From Anaerolineaceae bacterium (GTDB lineage: Bacteria; Chloroflexota; Anaerolineae; Aggregatilineales; Phototrophicaceae), in assembly GCA_020634135.1 (NCBI GenBank), contig JACKCG010000014.1, positions 1-18,639 on the forward strand: a stretch of 18,639 nucleotides of DNA, read 5' to 3'. The notes under the pieces were generated by a model. That model was not told the origin of the DNA, searched no databases, and saw only the letters and a list, made by a program, of their open reading frames with translations. Both the position numbers and the translations under genes were made by a program. Shown here one piece after another: positions 1 to 5,921 of the stretch. Numbering within the stretch: the stretch's first letter is position 1; each line of letters starts with the position of its first letter.

Positions 1-1
1 G

Positions 2-331
2 GAGGGCGAACCGCTGGCGACCCAGGTTTTCCAACCGGAGGCGATCTACCAGCAGGTACGGAATATCGCGCCCGATCTGATGGTGTATTTTGGGGATTTG
101 CACTGGCGTTCGGTAGGCAGCCTGGGTCATGGCAGGCATTACACACTGGAAAATGACACCGGCCCGGACGACGCCAACCACGCCGTCAACGGCATGTTTA
201 TTCTCTACGACCCTCACGAAAAGGGAGACGGGCTGGTCACCGGTCACCAGTTGATGGACATCGCGCCAACTCTGCTCCACCGCCTGGGGCAGCCAGTACC
301 AGACGAGATGCAGGGACGGCTGATTGGATAA
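2..331 (+). CDS. Alkaline-phosphatase-superfamily phosphodiesterase, C-terminal fragment
   Basis: Only the last 109 residues are in the window; the reading frame is open from position 2 and the N-terminal catalytic half lies off the left edge. The fragment has the usual ending of type I phosphodiesterase / nucleotide pyrophosphatase proteins: a DLMVYFGDL strand, then ANHAVNG, whose His fits the late metal-ligand position of the superfamily, then MFILYDP, and a final MDIAPTLLHRLGQPVP segment followed by a Gly-Arg-Leu close. Family members hydrolyse phosphodiester, phosphomonoester or sulfate bonds using two metal ions. The nucleophilic Thr/Ser and the first metal site are not visible, so the substrate cannot be told. 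It stops 111 bases before the next gene, which has its own promoter, so the two are probably separate transcripts. The superfamily call is firm; the subfamily is not. Confidence 0.75.
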   Translation, partial: EGEPLATQVFQPEAIYQQVRNIAPDLMVYFGDLHWRSVGSLGHGRHYTLENDTGPDDANHAVNGMFILYDPHEKGDGLVTGHQLMDIAPTLLHRLGQPVPDEMQGRLIG

Positions 332-394
332 GGGATAATGGAAGGCATTGCAGAGGAATCTATCTGATTTTCAGTAGCGCATCCTGCGATTCTG

Positions 395-403
395 TGCTAG
401 AAT
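395..403 (+). promoter_or_regulatory. Extended -10 promoter of the glycosylase gene
   Basis: TGCTAGAAT is an extended -10 element (TG, one base, then TAGAAT at 398-403). No good -35 hexamer lies 16-18 bases upstream, which extended -10 promoters tolerate. Transcription would start near 410 and give a leader of about 33 nt to the ATG at 443. The same TGCTAnAAT form precedes two other + strand genes in this window. Confidence 0.5.
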
Positions 404-442
404 ATGTGTTCTAACATCCAGCCAGTATCGTATGGGGGAATC

Positions 443-1687
443 ATGCCGCATCCAGTGCGCACCATCACACCGCAAATTGCTCGCCGCCTCGCCATCACAC
501 GCCAGCGGTTGGCCGGGCAGGAGACACCTGCCACCCCGGACGGTATCCTCAATCTGATCCGCGACCTGAACTGCGTCCAGATTGACCCGATTAATGCAGT
601 TGCCCGCACGCAGTACCTCGTGGTGTGGAGCCGGTTAGGGCAATACGATACTGAAGATTTCCATCGCCTGTTGTGGAAAGATCGCAGCCTGTTCGAGTAT
701 TGGGCGCACGCCGCCTCAATTGTCCCCACCGAGGACTACCCAATCCATGCCGATATGATGCGGCGTTATGGCACGAGTGAATCGGAATGGGGGCAGCGCA
801 CCCGCAAGTGGATCGCAGAAAACCAGGAGCTTTATCACCATATCCTGACGGAAATTAAGGAGAATGGCCCACTGCCGTCGCAGGCGTTCACCGACACCAC
901 CGAAGTTGGCTGGCATTCTACCGGTTGGACAAGCGGGCGCAACGTGAACCAAATGCTCGATTACCTGTGGTCACAGGGCAAAATCATGGTTTCCGGGCGC
1001 AAAGGATTACAACGGCTGTGGGACCTGAGCGAACGCCACTTACCAGAATGGACACCCCGCGAAGAACTTGAACGGGAGGTAGTTGTCTATCGGGCGGCGC
1101 AGAAATCACTGCGGGCGCTGGGTGTGGGGACAGCCATGCACATCAAGCGGCATTATATCCGCAACCGCTACCACAACCTGCCTGTTGTGATGAAAAAGCT
1201 GGAGGCCGACAGACGTATTCAACGCATTAAAGTCGCGGAAGCTGACAACGTATGGCCGGGCGTCTGGTACATCCATACCGACGATCTGCCTCTGCTCGAC
1301 AGCCTGGAGGCCGGGGACTGGCAGCCGCGCACGACCCTGCTCTCACCCTTTGACAACCTCATCTGTGACCGGGATCGCACTGAACTGATGTTTGACTTCC
1401 TGTTCCGCATCGAAATCTACGTGCCGAAGGCCAAACGGCAGTATGGCTATTATGTGCTACCCATCCTGCATGGGGATCAGATCATCGGGCGGATTGACCC
1501 GAAGATGGATCGCAAAACCGGGCGACTCATTATCCAGGCGGTTTACGCCGAGCCGGGTGCCCCTGGGAACAAAACCACGGCGCGCAGCGTCTCTAAAACA
1601 ATTCAGAACCTGGCGGCCTTCCTGGGAGCGGATGACATCATCTATACCGGGGACATCCCCACCGGGTGGAAAACGGCGTTGGGGTGA
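443..1687 (+). CDS. YcaQ/AlkX-type winged-helix DNA glycosylase
   Basis: A 414-residue protein, full length for the YcaQ/AlkX/AlkZ (HTH_42) family of DNA glycosylases that remove bulky alkylated bases and unhook interstrand crosslinks. Seen in the sequence: an N-terminal ARRLAITRQ helix, the catalytic QxD motif as Gln46-Ile47-Asp48 in CVQIDPINAVAR, and the conserved FEYWAHAASIVP block at about residues 84-95. The QxD form matches E. coli YcaQ (AlkX) rather than the QxQ of Streptomyces AlkZ. The frame is open 13 codons further, to an ATG at 404, but that ATG touches the predicted -10 element; the ATG at 443 follows GGGGGA (434-439) at a short spacing and begins the conserved part. The protein is cytoplasmic and acts on DNA. 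It appears monocistronic. The assignment is strong; the lesion range is inferred from the family. Confidence 0.9.
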   Translation: MPHPVRTITPQIARRLAITRQRLAGQETPATPDGILNLIRDLNCVQIDPINAVARTQYLVVWSRLGQYDTEDFHRLLWKDRSLFEYWAHAASIVPTEDYPIHADMMRRYGTSESEWGQRTRKWIAENQELYHHILTEIKENGPLPSQAFTDTTEVGWHSTGWTSGRNVNQMLDYLWSQGKIMVSGRKGLQRLWDLSERHLPEWTPREELEREVVVYRAAQKSLRALGVGTAMHIKRHYIRNRYHNLPVVMKKLEADRRIQRIKVAEADNVWPGVWYIHTDDLPLLDSLEAGDWQPRTTLLSPFDNLICDRDRTELMFDFLFRIEIYVPKAKRQYGYYVLPILHGDQIIGRIDPKMDRKTGRLIIQAVYAEPGAPGNKTTARSVSKTIQNLAAFLGADDIIYTGDIPTGWKTALG

Positions 1688-1723
1688 GTCCTGAACATAT
1701 GCACGAAAATTGATAAAAAGTGT

Positions 1724-1751
1724 TTGTATTGGCAGACAGGTACTGTACAAT
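1724..1751 (+). promoter_or_regulatory. Promoter of the small acidic protein gene
   Basis: TTGTAT (1724-1729) and TACAAT (1746-1751) are separated by 16 bases in an AT-rich stretch. The -10 lies in the decamer CTGTACAATG (1743-1752), which recurs exactly on the - strand at 4558-4549 ahead of the PyrK-like operon. The decamer contains the palindrome TGTACA, so it could also be a protein-binding site. Transcription would start near 1758. Confidence 0.4.
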
Positions 1752-1784
1752 GAAATTGAGAAGCAGCACATGGGGGAAAATGTG

Positions 1785-2021
1785 ATGTCCGATAAACCCA
1801 AGAAACCCACCCACGCAGGTTCTCAGACCGGTGTGATGCCACGAGTAGATGTCGAACCGGACACCCGGCAGGAGTCTGACCAATCCGCCCCACCCTACCT
1901 GCCGGAGTTTGATGAAGACAGTGGTGGTATCACCGGGGTAATTCCGCTGCGCCATAGCGAAGGCGAAGATGAGGCCAAGCACGCGGACGATTCGGCGACT
2001 GACCGTCTTGCCCAGGCCTAG
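1785..2021 (+). CDS. Small acidic, probably disordered protein of unknown function
   Basis: A 78-residue protein that I do not recognise. It carries 17 Asp/Glu against 8 Lys/Arg and has no Cys or Trp. It has no membrane segment or signal peptide and is rich in Pro, Ser, Gly and Asp, which suggests a soluble disordered protein. A short motif occurs twice, TGVMP at 15-19 and TGVIP at 50-54. The ATG at 1785 is chosen because GGGGGA (1772-1777) sits 7 nt ahead. An in-frame ATG at 1770 lacks such a site, and the first ATG at 1710 precedes the predicted promoter. Codon choice looks like that of the neighbouring genes and a dedicated promoter lies upstream, both of which support a real gene. It ends 30 bases before the converging PyrD-like gene, with no clear terminator between them. 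Confidence 0.6.
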   Translation: MSDKPKKPTHAGSQTGVMPRVDVEPDTRQESDQSAPPYLPEFDEDSGGITGVIPLRHSEGEDEAKHADDSATDRLAQA

Positions 2022-2051
2022 CGTGAACCGTCTGGATAATCTCGCTTCCCG

Positions 2052-2993
2052 CTACGCCGTCGGCTTGGTAGACACATCGCCCGGTTCGGCGGGCTGCCCG
2101 GCATCGCGCGCTTTGCGTTCGGTTTCGCCAATGCCCGGATGCCACTCATCAGCCAGCGCACCGACTTCCCGCGTGAGCACCCACCCACCCAGATCACGAG
2201 CGATGAATTCGATGATTTTGGGCTGTATCCAGGTGGCGGAATCGACCTGCACGGCACGCGCCCCGGCTTCAATGTAATCACGAGCGTCCTGCTGCGTATG
2301 GATGCCCCCCGCTCCAATCACCGGAATATCTACCTTACGGGCAAGCTGCCCCACCACACGCAGCACCGCCGGTTTTACCAATGGGCCGTACACCCGGCCA
2401 CTCACAAGTTTGCCGGTATGCGGGTCACGGGCTGTCCCACGCGGCGGCGCGGCCACGACCAGCGCGCCTGCCCCGGCATCCATGACGGCCTCAGCGACAG
2501 CCAGCGCATCATGCAGCGGCAGGCGCACCAGCACGGGCTTCTCGGTAGCCTGTACTGCCGCTTTTGTCAGGTGTTCGGCTTCTGACCAGTCCACATCATC
2601 ATTGAGGCCGAGTTCAATCGCATCCACGCTGGTCTCTTCATCAATCCGCTCGGCACCGCGCCGCACATGCTCCACCGTCGTGCTAACGAGATGCAGAATC
2701 ACCGGCATCGGGTAGCGATCCCACAGGCCGCGATACTGGTTCAGCACCTTGCTCAGACCGGGATTGGGCAATCCGGTATGCACCAGCACCCCGGCGTCCA
2801 GCGGAATCACGCGCGTCCCGGTGGCAACCTGCCAGGGCTGGTACGTCACCGGGTTGGTGACAATCGCGCCCAGCTTCTCAACTTTAATCAGGTCGCGGTA
2901 CACATCGCCAAAGCCAAAAATACCAGCGGCTGGCATCACAGGGGTTTCTACAACGAGGCTGTTCTTTCCAGGTCGGGTAATCTCAAAAGCCAT
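2052..2993 (-). CDS. PyrD-like (dihydroorotate dehydrogenase family) flavoprotein lacking the usual active-site residues
   Basis: A 313-residue TIM-barrel protein of dihydroorotate dehydrogenase type, about the length of class 1B PyrD. Family features seen: TPVMPAAGIFGFG at residues 17-29, LPNPGL at 75-80, YGPLVKPAVLR at 202-212, and the FMN-phosphate loop IGAGGIHTQQDA at 226-237 followed by AGARAVQV. Key positions differ: the ELNISCPN block with the catalytic Cys is replaced by ELGLNDDVD (127-135), the Lys of the first barrel strands by Asn47, and the Lys of the middle strand by Arg157. FMN binding is therefore likely, but classical dihydroorotate oxidation is doubtful. The open frame extends to 3173, but that stretch lies inside the upstream deacetylase gene. 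The ATG at 2993 has GAAGGA 5 nt ahead and begins the conserved fold. It is the last gene of a three-gene operon, 10 nt after the deacetylase. Alternative: another TIM-barrel FMN oxidoreductase. Confidence 0.8.
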   Translation of the reverse strand: MAFEITRPGKNSLVVETPVMPAAGIFGFGDVYRDLIKVEKLGAIVTNPVTYQPWQVATGTRVIPLDAGVLVHTGLPNPGLSKVLNQYRGLWDRYPMPVILHLVSTTVEHVRRGAERIDEETSVDAIELGLNDDVDWSEAEHLTKAAVQATEKPVLVRLPLHDALAVAEAVMDAGAGALVVAAPPRGTARDPHTGKLVSGRVYGPLVKPAVLRVVGQLARKVDIPVIGAGGIHTQQDARDYIEAGARAVQVDSATWIQPKIIEFIARDLGGWVLTREVGALADEWHPGIGETERKARDAGQPAEPGDVSTKPTA

Positions 2994-3003
2994 AAGCGTC
3001 CTT

Positions 3004-3756
3004 CTACTCCAATAACCACGCCCCGGCTTCCCGGAGCAGACCGGTAAAAGCGTCCTGGGGCGGTTCGCCATGTGTATCCGGCCAGGCACGGCGCACGGAC
3101 TCGGTGGTTCGCAACGCTTCCGGCACGGTCTGAAGCCCTCGACGGCGCTTGAACAGGGCGTGCTGCGACACATGGCACAGCATCGCGCCTACTTTGGCCG
3201 CGCCCCAGGGTTGAATATCCAGCGCGAGGTGAGCCGCTTCACTCTGATTCCACAGCCGATCCTCAATGGATGGCACACGCGCCGCCACTGTGTAAACCAG
3301 CGTTTCCGGCAGCGCCGCCGGAACCCCCGCCAGCACTGCCCAGTGTACCAATTGGTGCGCCGGGTGACCGTATTCGCCATCTACGCCATGCGTGAGTACC
3401 AGATCGGCCTGGTAGTGACGGGCGATTTCCCCAAACTGCTTTGCCAGCGTGTCGAACGCCACCGCAAATGGGTGGAGTACCTCGCCCTCGCCCACCGCCG
3501 GGTCTATATAGTCCAGCACCGTGACCGATGCGCCCAATGTATGTACCGCGCAGCGCAGTTCCGCTTCTCGTGCTGCGCCTAATAGTTCTCGACTGGGGAC
3601 AACCGGCGGGTCGCCGACTTCGCCGCCCTCGCCCCGCGTGGCACATACAACCTGTACACGCACGCCCTGGCGCGCCAGCAGCGTTATGATACCGCCCGCC
3701 AGAATCGTCTCGTCATCGGGATGAGCGAAAAAGCATACCGCCGAACGCAGTGTCAT
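3004..3756 (-). CDS. PIG-L family zinc deacetylase
   Basis: A 250-residue protein of the PIG-L / LmbE family, Zn-dependent enzymes that remove N-acetyl groups from GlcNAc-type sugars (GlcNAc-phosphatidylinositol, the mycothiol and bacillithiol precursors) or cleave related amides. The hallmark AHPDDE motif is at 11-16 (His12 and Asp15 as metal ligands, Asp14 as general base). A CATRGEGGE loop follows at 38-46 and GHPAHQ at 130-135 supplies the last metal His. It has no signal peptide, so it is cytoplasmic. Its start overlaps the stop of the PyrK-like gene by ATGA, which suggests translational coupling, and the PyrD-like gene starts 10 nt after its stop. It therefore sits between two halves of what is normally a two-subunit enzyme. 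The family assignment is strong; the substrate is unknown and nothing here shows a thiol-sugar pathway. Confidence 0.85.
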   Translation of the reverse strand: MTLRSAVCFFAHPDDETILAGGIITLLARQGVRVQVVCATRGEGGEVGDPPVVPSRELLGAAREAELRCAVHTLGASVTVLDYIDPAVGEGEVLHPFAVAFDTLAKQFGEIARHYQADLVLTHGVDGEYGHPAHQLVHWAVLAGVPAALPETLVYTVAARVPSIEDRLWNQSEAAHLALDIQPWGAAKVGAMLCHVSQHALFKRRRGLQTVPEALRTTESVRRAWPDTHGEPPQDAFTGLLREAGAWLLE

Positions 3757-4493
3757 AACAGCGGCACCTGTGTCAGGTCAATCGCCGGCCCATCCTGGCA
3801 AATTGTCCGCACCGTATTCCCCCGCAGACCCACCAGGCACGCCTGGCACGCGCCTACGCCACAAGGCAGTTCCGGCTGGAAAACGCCAAACAGGTAATTC
3901 GAGGGGATGTCTGCCCGTAGTTCTTTGAAGAGCGTCCACACCTTCGCAAACCGGCCTAATTCGTCGTCCGGCGCAACAGTCACAAAAACCTGATCCGCCC
4001 AGCCCACCGTCATCACCCGATCCGGCCAGCTAAAATCATCCTCTCCGTGAATAATCTCCAGCTCCGGCGGCAAATGCGCGGTATCATACTGACGGGCACT
4101 ACCCAGCAGCACAAGCGTCACGCTCACCCGGTTGCCCAGCAGCCAGCCGATAGACATCAGCAGCGCGGTAGGCGGCGTGTCAAACGACAGCAGCAGCACG
4201 TTCCGCAATGTGCGCCGGTAACGGTAGGGCTGCCCGATAACGCCGAGCAGGCTCACGACCTGACCGGGTTCGTAGCGGGACTCAATAGGACGCTCGACAA
4301 TCATGTTCGCTGCACTGACAGTCACCGGCCACCAGTGTTCACGCAGATATGGATTCCACGCTTCAACCGGACGTGCCAGCAGTGATTGGCCGGGTTTGAT
4401 CTGGCTCAATGACTCATCTACCGCGAGGTGTAACCGTTGGAAGCCAGTATTCACCCGGCTGATGCGTTCGATAATGGCCTGGGTTTCTTTCAT
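3753..4493 (-). CDS. PyrK-like iron-sulfur electron-transfer subunit
   Basis: A 246-residue protein resembling PyrK, the FAD and [2Fe-2S] subunit that passes electrons from class 1B dihydroorotate dehydrogenase to NAD. The C-terminal cluster site is intact: Cys211, Cys216, Cys219 and Cys232 (C-x4-C-x2-C-x12-C) inside CGVGACQAC and ICQDGP. The N-terminal beta-barrel includes KPGQSLLARP and, near 81-90, SLLGVIGQPY, like the LLGPLG turn of the family. The flavin-contacting Arg-Pro-x-Ser motif is not recognisable; the aligned place reads HWWPVTVS (53-60), with Trp for Arg. The middle nucleotide-binding region is also divergent. It is the first gene of the operon PyrK-like, PIG-L, PyrD-like. The ATG at 4493 lacks a strong ribosome site. 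The subunit fold is likely; the partner and electron acceptor are inferred. Confidence 0.75.
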   Translation of the reverse strand: MKETQAIIERISRVNTGFQRLHLAVDESLSQIKPGQSLLARPVEAWNPYLREHWWPVTVSAANMIVERPIESRYEPGQVVSLLGVIGQPYRYRRTLRNVLLLSFDTPPTALLMSIGWLLGNRVSVTLVLLGSARQYDTAHLPPELEIIHGEDDFSWPDRVMTVGWADQVFVTVAPDDELGRFAKVWTLFKELRADIPSNYLFGVFQPELPCGVGACQACLVGLRGNTVRTICQDGPAIDLTQVPLL

Positions 4494-4549
4494 GGTTAAT
4501 TGACTGCCCCTGACGCCTGTCTTTTAGTACGAATTCCCGTTGCTCACCC

Positions 4550-4558
4550 ATTGTACAG
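4550..4558 (-). promoter_or_regulatory. Candidate promoter of the PyrK-like / PIG-L / PyrD-like operon
   Basis: On the - strand this reads CTGTACAAT, with TACAAT as the -10 (4555-4550). Transcription would start near 4543 and leave a leader of about 50 nt. The best -35 match, ATGGCA at 4580-4575, is spaced 19 bases away, longer than ideal. The decamer CTGTACAATG is identical to that ahead of the small acidic gene. A TACTAA closer to the gene is a weaker alternative. Confidence 0.4.
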
Positions 4559-4620
4559 CGGTTTACGATCAGTCTGCCATTGTTGGGCACAAAACACCCA
4601 CCTTTTCCGAGAAGGAGTCA

Positions 4621-4629
4621 TGCTATAAT
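4621..4629 (+). promoter_or_regulatory. Consensus extended -10 promoter of the alpha/beta hydrolase gene
   Basis: TGCTATAAT is a perfect extended -10 (TG, one base, TATAAT at 4624-4629). The -35 region is weak (TTTTCC at 4603-4608). A start of transcription 7 nt after the -10 falls on position 4636, the A of the hydrolase start codon. Confidence 0.65.
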
Positions 4630-4635
4630 GAGCGC

Positions 4636-5460
4636 ATGTCACTTGTGAACCATACGCAACCCATCCAACTCCACTATACCTGCGCCGGAGCCGGGCCGGA
4701 TGTCCTGTTGATTCATGGCTGGGCCAGTTCAGGCAAGATGTGGCAGGTGATGACTGATGCCTTACAGGATCGCGCACGTTTCTGGGCGATTGACCTGGCA
4801 GGTTTCGGCGCATCCCCGTCACTGCCTGCAAACCCGATGCTCGACATCAACACCCATGCCGCCCTGGTGATGGACTTCTGCGACCAACATGGTATCCAGC
4901 CCAAAGCCATCGTCGGGCATTCGATGGGCGGGATGCTGGCACTCAAGTTGGCGTTACTGCGCCCCGAATTAGCCGAGGCGCTGGTGTTACTCGCGCCGGT
5001 TGTGACGGGGCGCTTCACGCTTGAACTCAATCGTCTCGTGAGTACTGATGTGGGCAGTTTCGCTCTGGCGCGTTCCAAGCCGTTCTGGTGGCTGGCGCAA
5101 TCGGAACTTCTCGCACCGTTGTTGAGTGTGCCGGCGTATGTCGGAGTTGAAGCCGCCGAACGGATCCGCCAGGACTTCATTCGGGCGACATGGCAGGCCG
5201 CAACCGGGGCACTCGCCAGCATCGCCCGCGAGAACCTGGAACCGGACTTGCGGCGGATACAACAACCCACGCTCGTGCTGATCGGCGCGGAAGACACCAC
5301 CGTTCCACCACAGGAGGGGCGGCTGGCGGCACACCGGTTGCAAAACGCCCGGCTGCTCGAACTTCCCGGTGTGAATCACCAACCACTCGATGAGCAGCCA
5401 GATACCGTGATCGCAGCACTGGGGGCATTCCTGGCTGAAACAGGGGCAGCATTGCCCTGA
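4636..5460 (+). CDS. Alpha/beta-fold hydrolase, probably translated from a leaderless mRNA
   Basis: A 274-residue soluble alpha/beta hydrolase. Seen: the oxyanion-loop motif LIHGW at 25-29, the nucleophile elbow GHSMGG with Ser96, the acid Asp220 in LIGAED, and the base His248 in GVNHQPL, all at normal spacing with a helical cap between about 125 and 205. Such enzymes cleave esters, lactones or C-C bonds; the sequence does not single out a substrate. The frame is open back to 4540, but the only sensible start is ATG 4636. It has no ribosome-binding site at usable distance and coincides with the predicted transcription start, so a leaderless message is likely. It is divergent from the PyrK-like operon. 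The stop codon is 13 bases before the rsfS extended -10 element, and the rsfS -35 candidate lies inside this gene's end. The fold is certain; the role is unknown. Confidence 0.85.
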   Translation: MSLVNHTQPIQLHYTCAGAGPDVLLIHGWASSGKMWQVMTDALQDRARFWAIDLAGFGASPSLPANPMLDINTHAALVMDFCDQHGIQPKAIVGHSMGGMLALKLALLRPELAEALVLLAPVVTGRFTLELNRLVSTDVGSFALARSKPFWWLAQSELLAPLLSVPAYVGVEAAERIRQDFIRATWQAATGALASIARENLEPDLRRIQQPTLVLIGAEDTTVPPQEGRLAAHRLQNARLLELPGVNHQPLDEQPDTVIAALGAFLAETGAALP

Positions 5461-5479
5461 ATGCCGATTATGCTACAAT
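5452..5479 (+). promoter_or_regulatory. rsfS promoter with extended -10
   Basis: The extended -10 TGCTACAAT is at 5471-5479, with a possible -35 TTGCCC at 5452-5457 and a 16-base spacer. The -35 lies inside the end of the hydrolase gene. Transcription would start near 5486 and give a leader of about 34 nt that contains the AGGAGG ribosome site. Confidence 0.55.
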
Positions 5480-5508
5480 GCCCACTGAGACACTGTGTTG
5501 AACACAAT

Positions 5509-5514
5509 AGGAGG
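5509..5514 (+). promoter_or_regulatory. Strong ribosome-binding site that sets a CTG start for rsfS
   Basis: AGGAGG matches the consensus anti-16S sequence and ends 5 nt before CTG at 5520-5522. An in-frame TAG at 5508-5510 closes the frame just upstream, and the next in-frame start of a usual kind is GTG 5559, 45 bases from this site. The site therefore points to CTG 5520. Confidence 0.7.
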
Positions 5515-5519
5515 CTTTT

Positions 5520-5867
5520 CTGGACTCACAAGAACTTGCACGCCACATCGTCCATGTTGTGGATGAGAAAAAAGCGGAGAACATCGTCCTGCTTGACCTG
5601 CGTCCGGACGCGATCATCGCAGATTATTTTGTCATTTGTAACGGCAACAGCGACCGCCAGCTGAAAGCATTAGCGGAAAACGTGCGCAACAGCGTGAAAG
5701 AGCAGTATGAGAAACTGCCGTTTTCGATTGAAGGCACGGCGGAAAGCGGCTGGATTCTGATGGACTACGGAAACGTAGTCGTCCACCTGTTCCTCGAAAG
5801 CAAGCGCCTGTATTACGACCTGGAAGGCCTATGGCGTGGCGCACAGGTGCTGGTCAGCATCCAGTAA
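5520..5867 (+). CDS. rsfS: Ribosomal silencing factor RsfS (Iojap family)
   Basis: With the CTG start the protein has 115 residues, normal for RsfS/Iojap. RsfS binds ribosomal protein L14 (uL14) on the 50S subunit and blocks joining with 30S when nutrients run low. Family features seen: an N-terminal ELARHIVHVVDEKKAENIV helix and strand (5-23), DYFVICNGNSDRQ (35-47), an EGTAESGWILMDYG block (71-84) and VVVHLFLESKRLYYDLEGLW (87-106). Starting instead at GTG 5559 would delete 13 residues of the first conserved helix and would leave the AGGAGG unused. It has its own promoter and is the last + strand gene before the converging PKS operon. Neighbours often found with rsfS (nadD, obg) are not in the window. 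The identity is very secure; the CTG start is a strong inference. Confidence 0.92.
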   Translation: MDSQELARHIVHVVDEKKAENIVLLDLRPDAIIADYFVICNGNSDRQLKALAENVRNSVKEQYEKLPFSIEGTAESGWILMDYGNVVVHLFLESKRLYYDLEGLWRGAQVLVSIQ

Positions 5868-5921
5868 CCGGCAACGCTGCACTGTTTAACGCTCCCGGAA
5901 CACTATGAAAGAAGACGCTGC

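Noticed and set aside
404..442. A start for the glycosylase at ATG 404
   Set aside because: It abuts the predicted -10 element (398-403), so it would lie upstream of the transcription start; the ATG at 443 fits the family N-terminus.
2019..2054. A TAGCG / CGCTA inverted repeat between the converging small acidic and PyrD-like genes
   Set aside because: The stem is only 5 bp with a loop of about 26 bases and no T-run, so it is not a credible terminator.
2139..3047. Several + strand frames opposite the PyrD-like gene
   Set aside because: The - strand reading gives a clear TIM-barrel protein with conserved loops; the + frames give no family features.
2994..3173. A 60-residue N-terminal extension of the PyrD-like protein
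   Set aside because: The extension lies inside the deacetylase coding region in another frame, and the ATG at 2993 has a good ribosome site and begins the conserved domain.
4612..4628. AAGGAG followed by ATG-CTA-TAA as a regulatory mini-frame
   Set aside because: The predicted transcription start is downstream of it and it overlaps the -10 hexamer, so it is most likely coincidental; kept only as the alternative to a leaderless start.
5868..5921. A possible bidirectional terminator between rsfS and the lipoprotein gene
   Set aside because: I found no stable hairpin or T-tract in these 54 bases, so termination there is not supported by visible structure.
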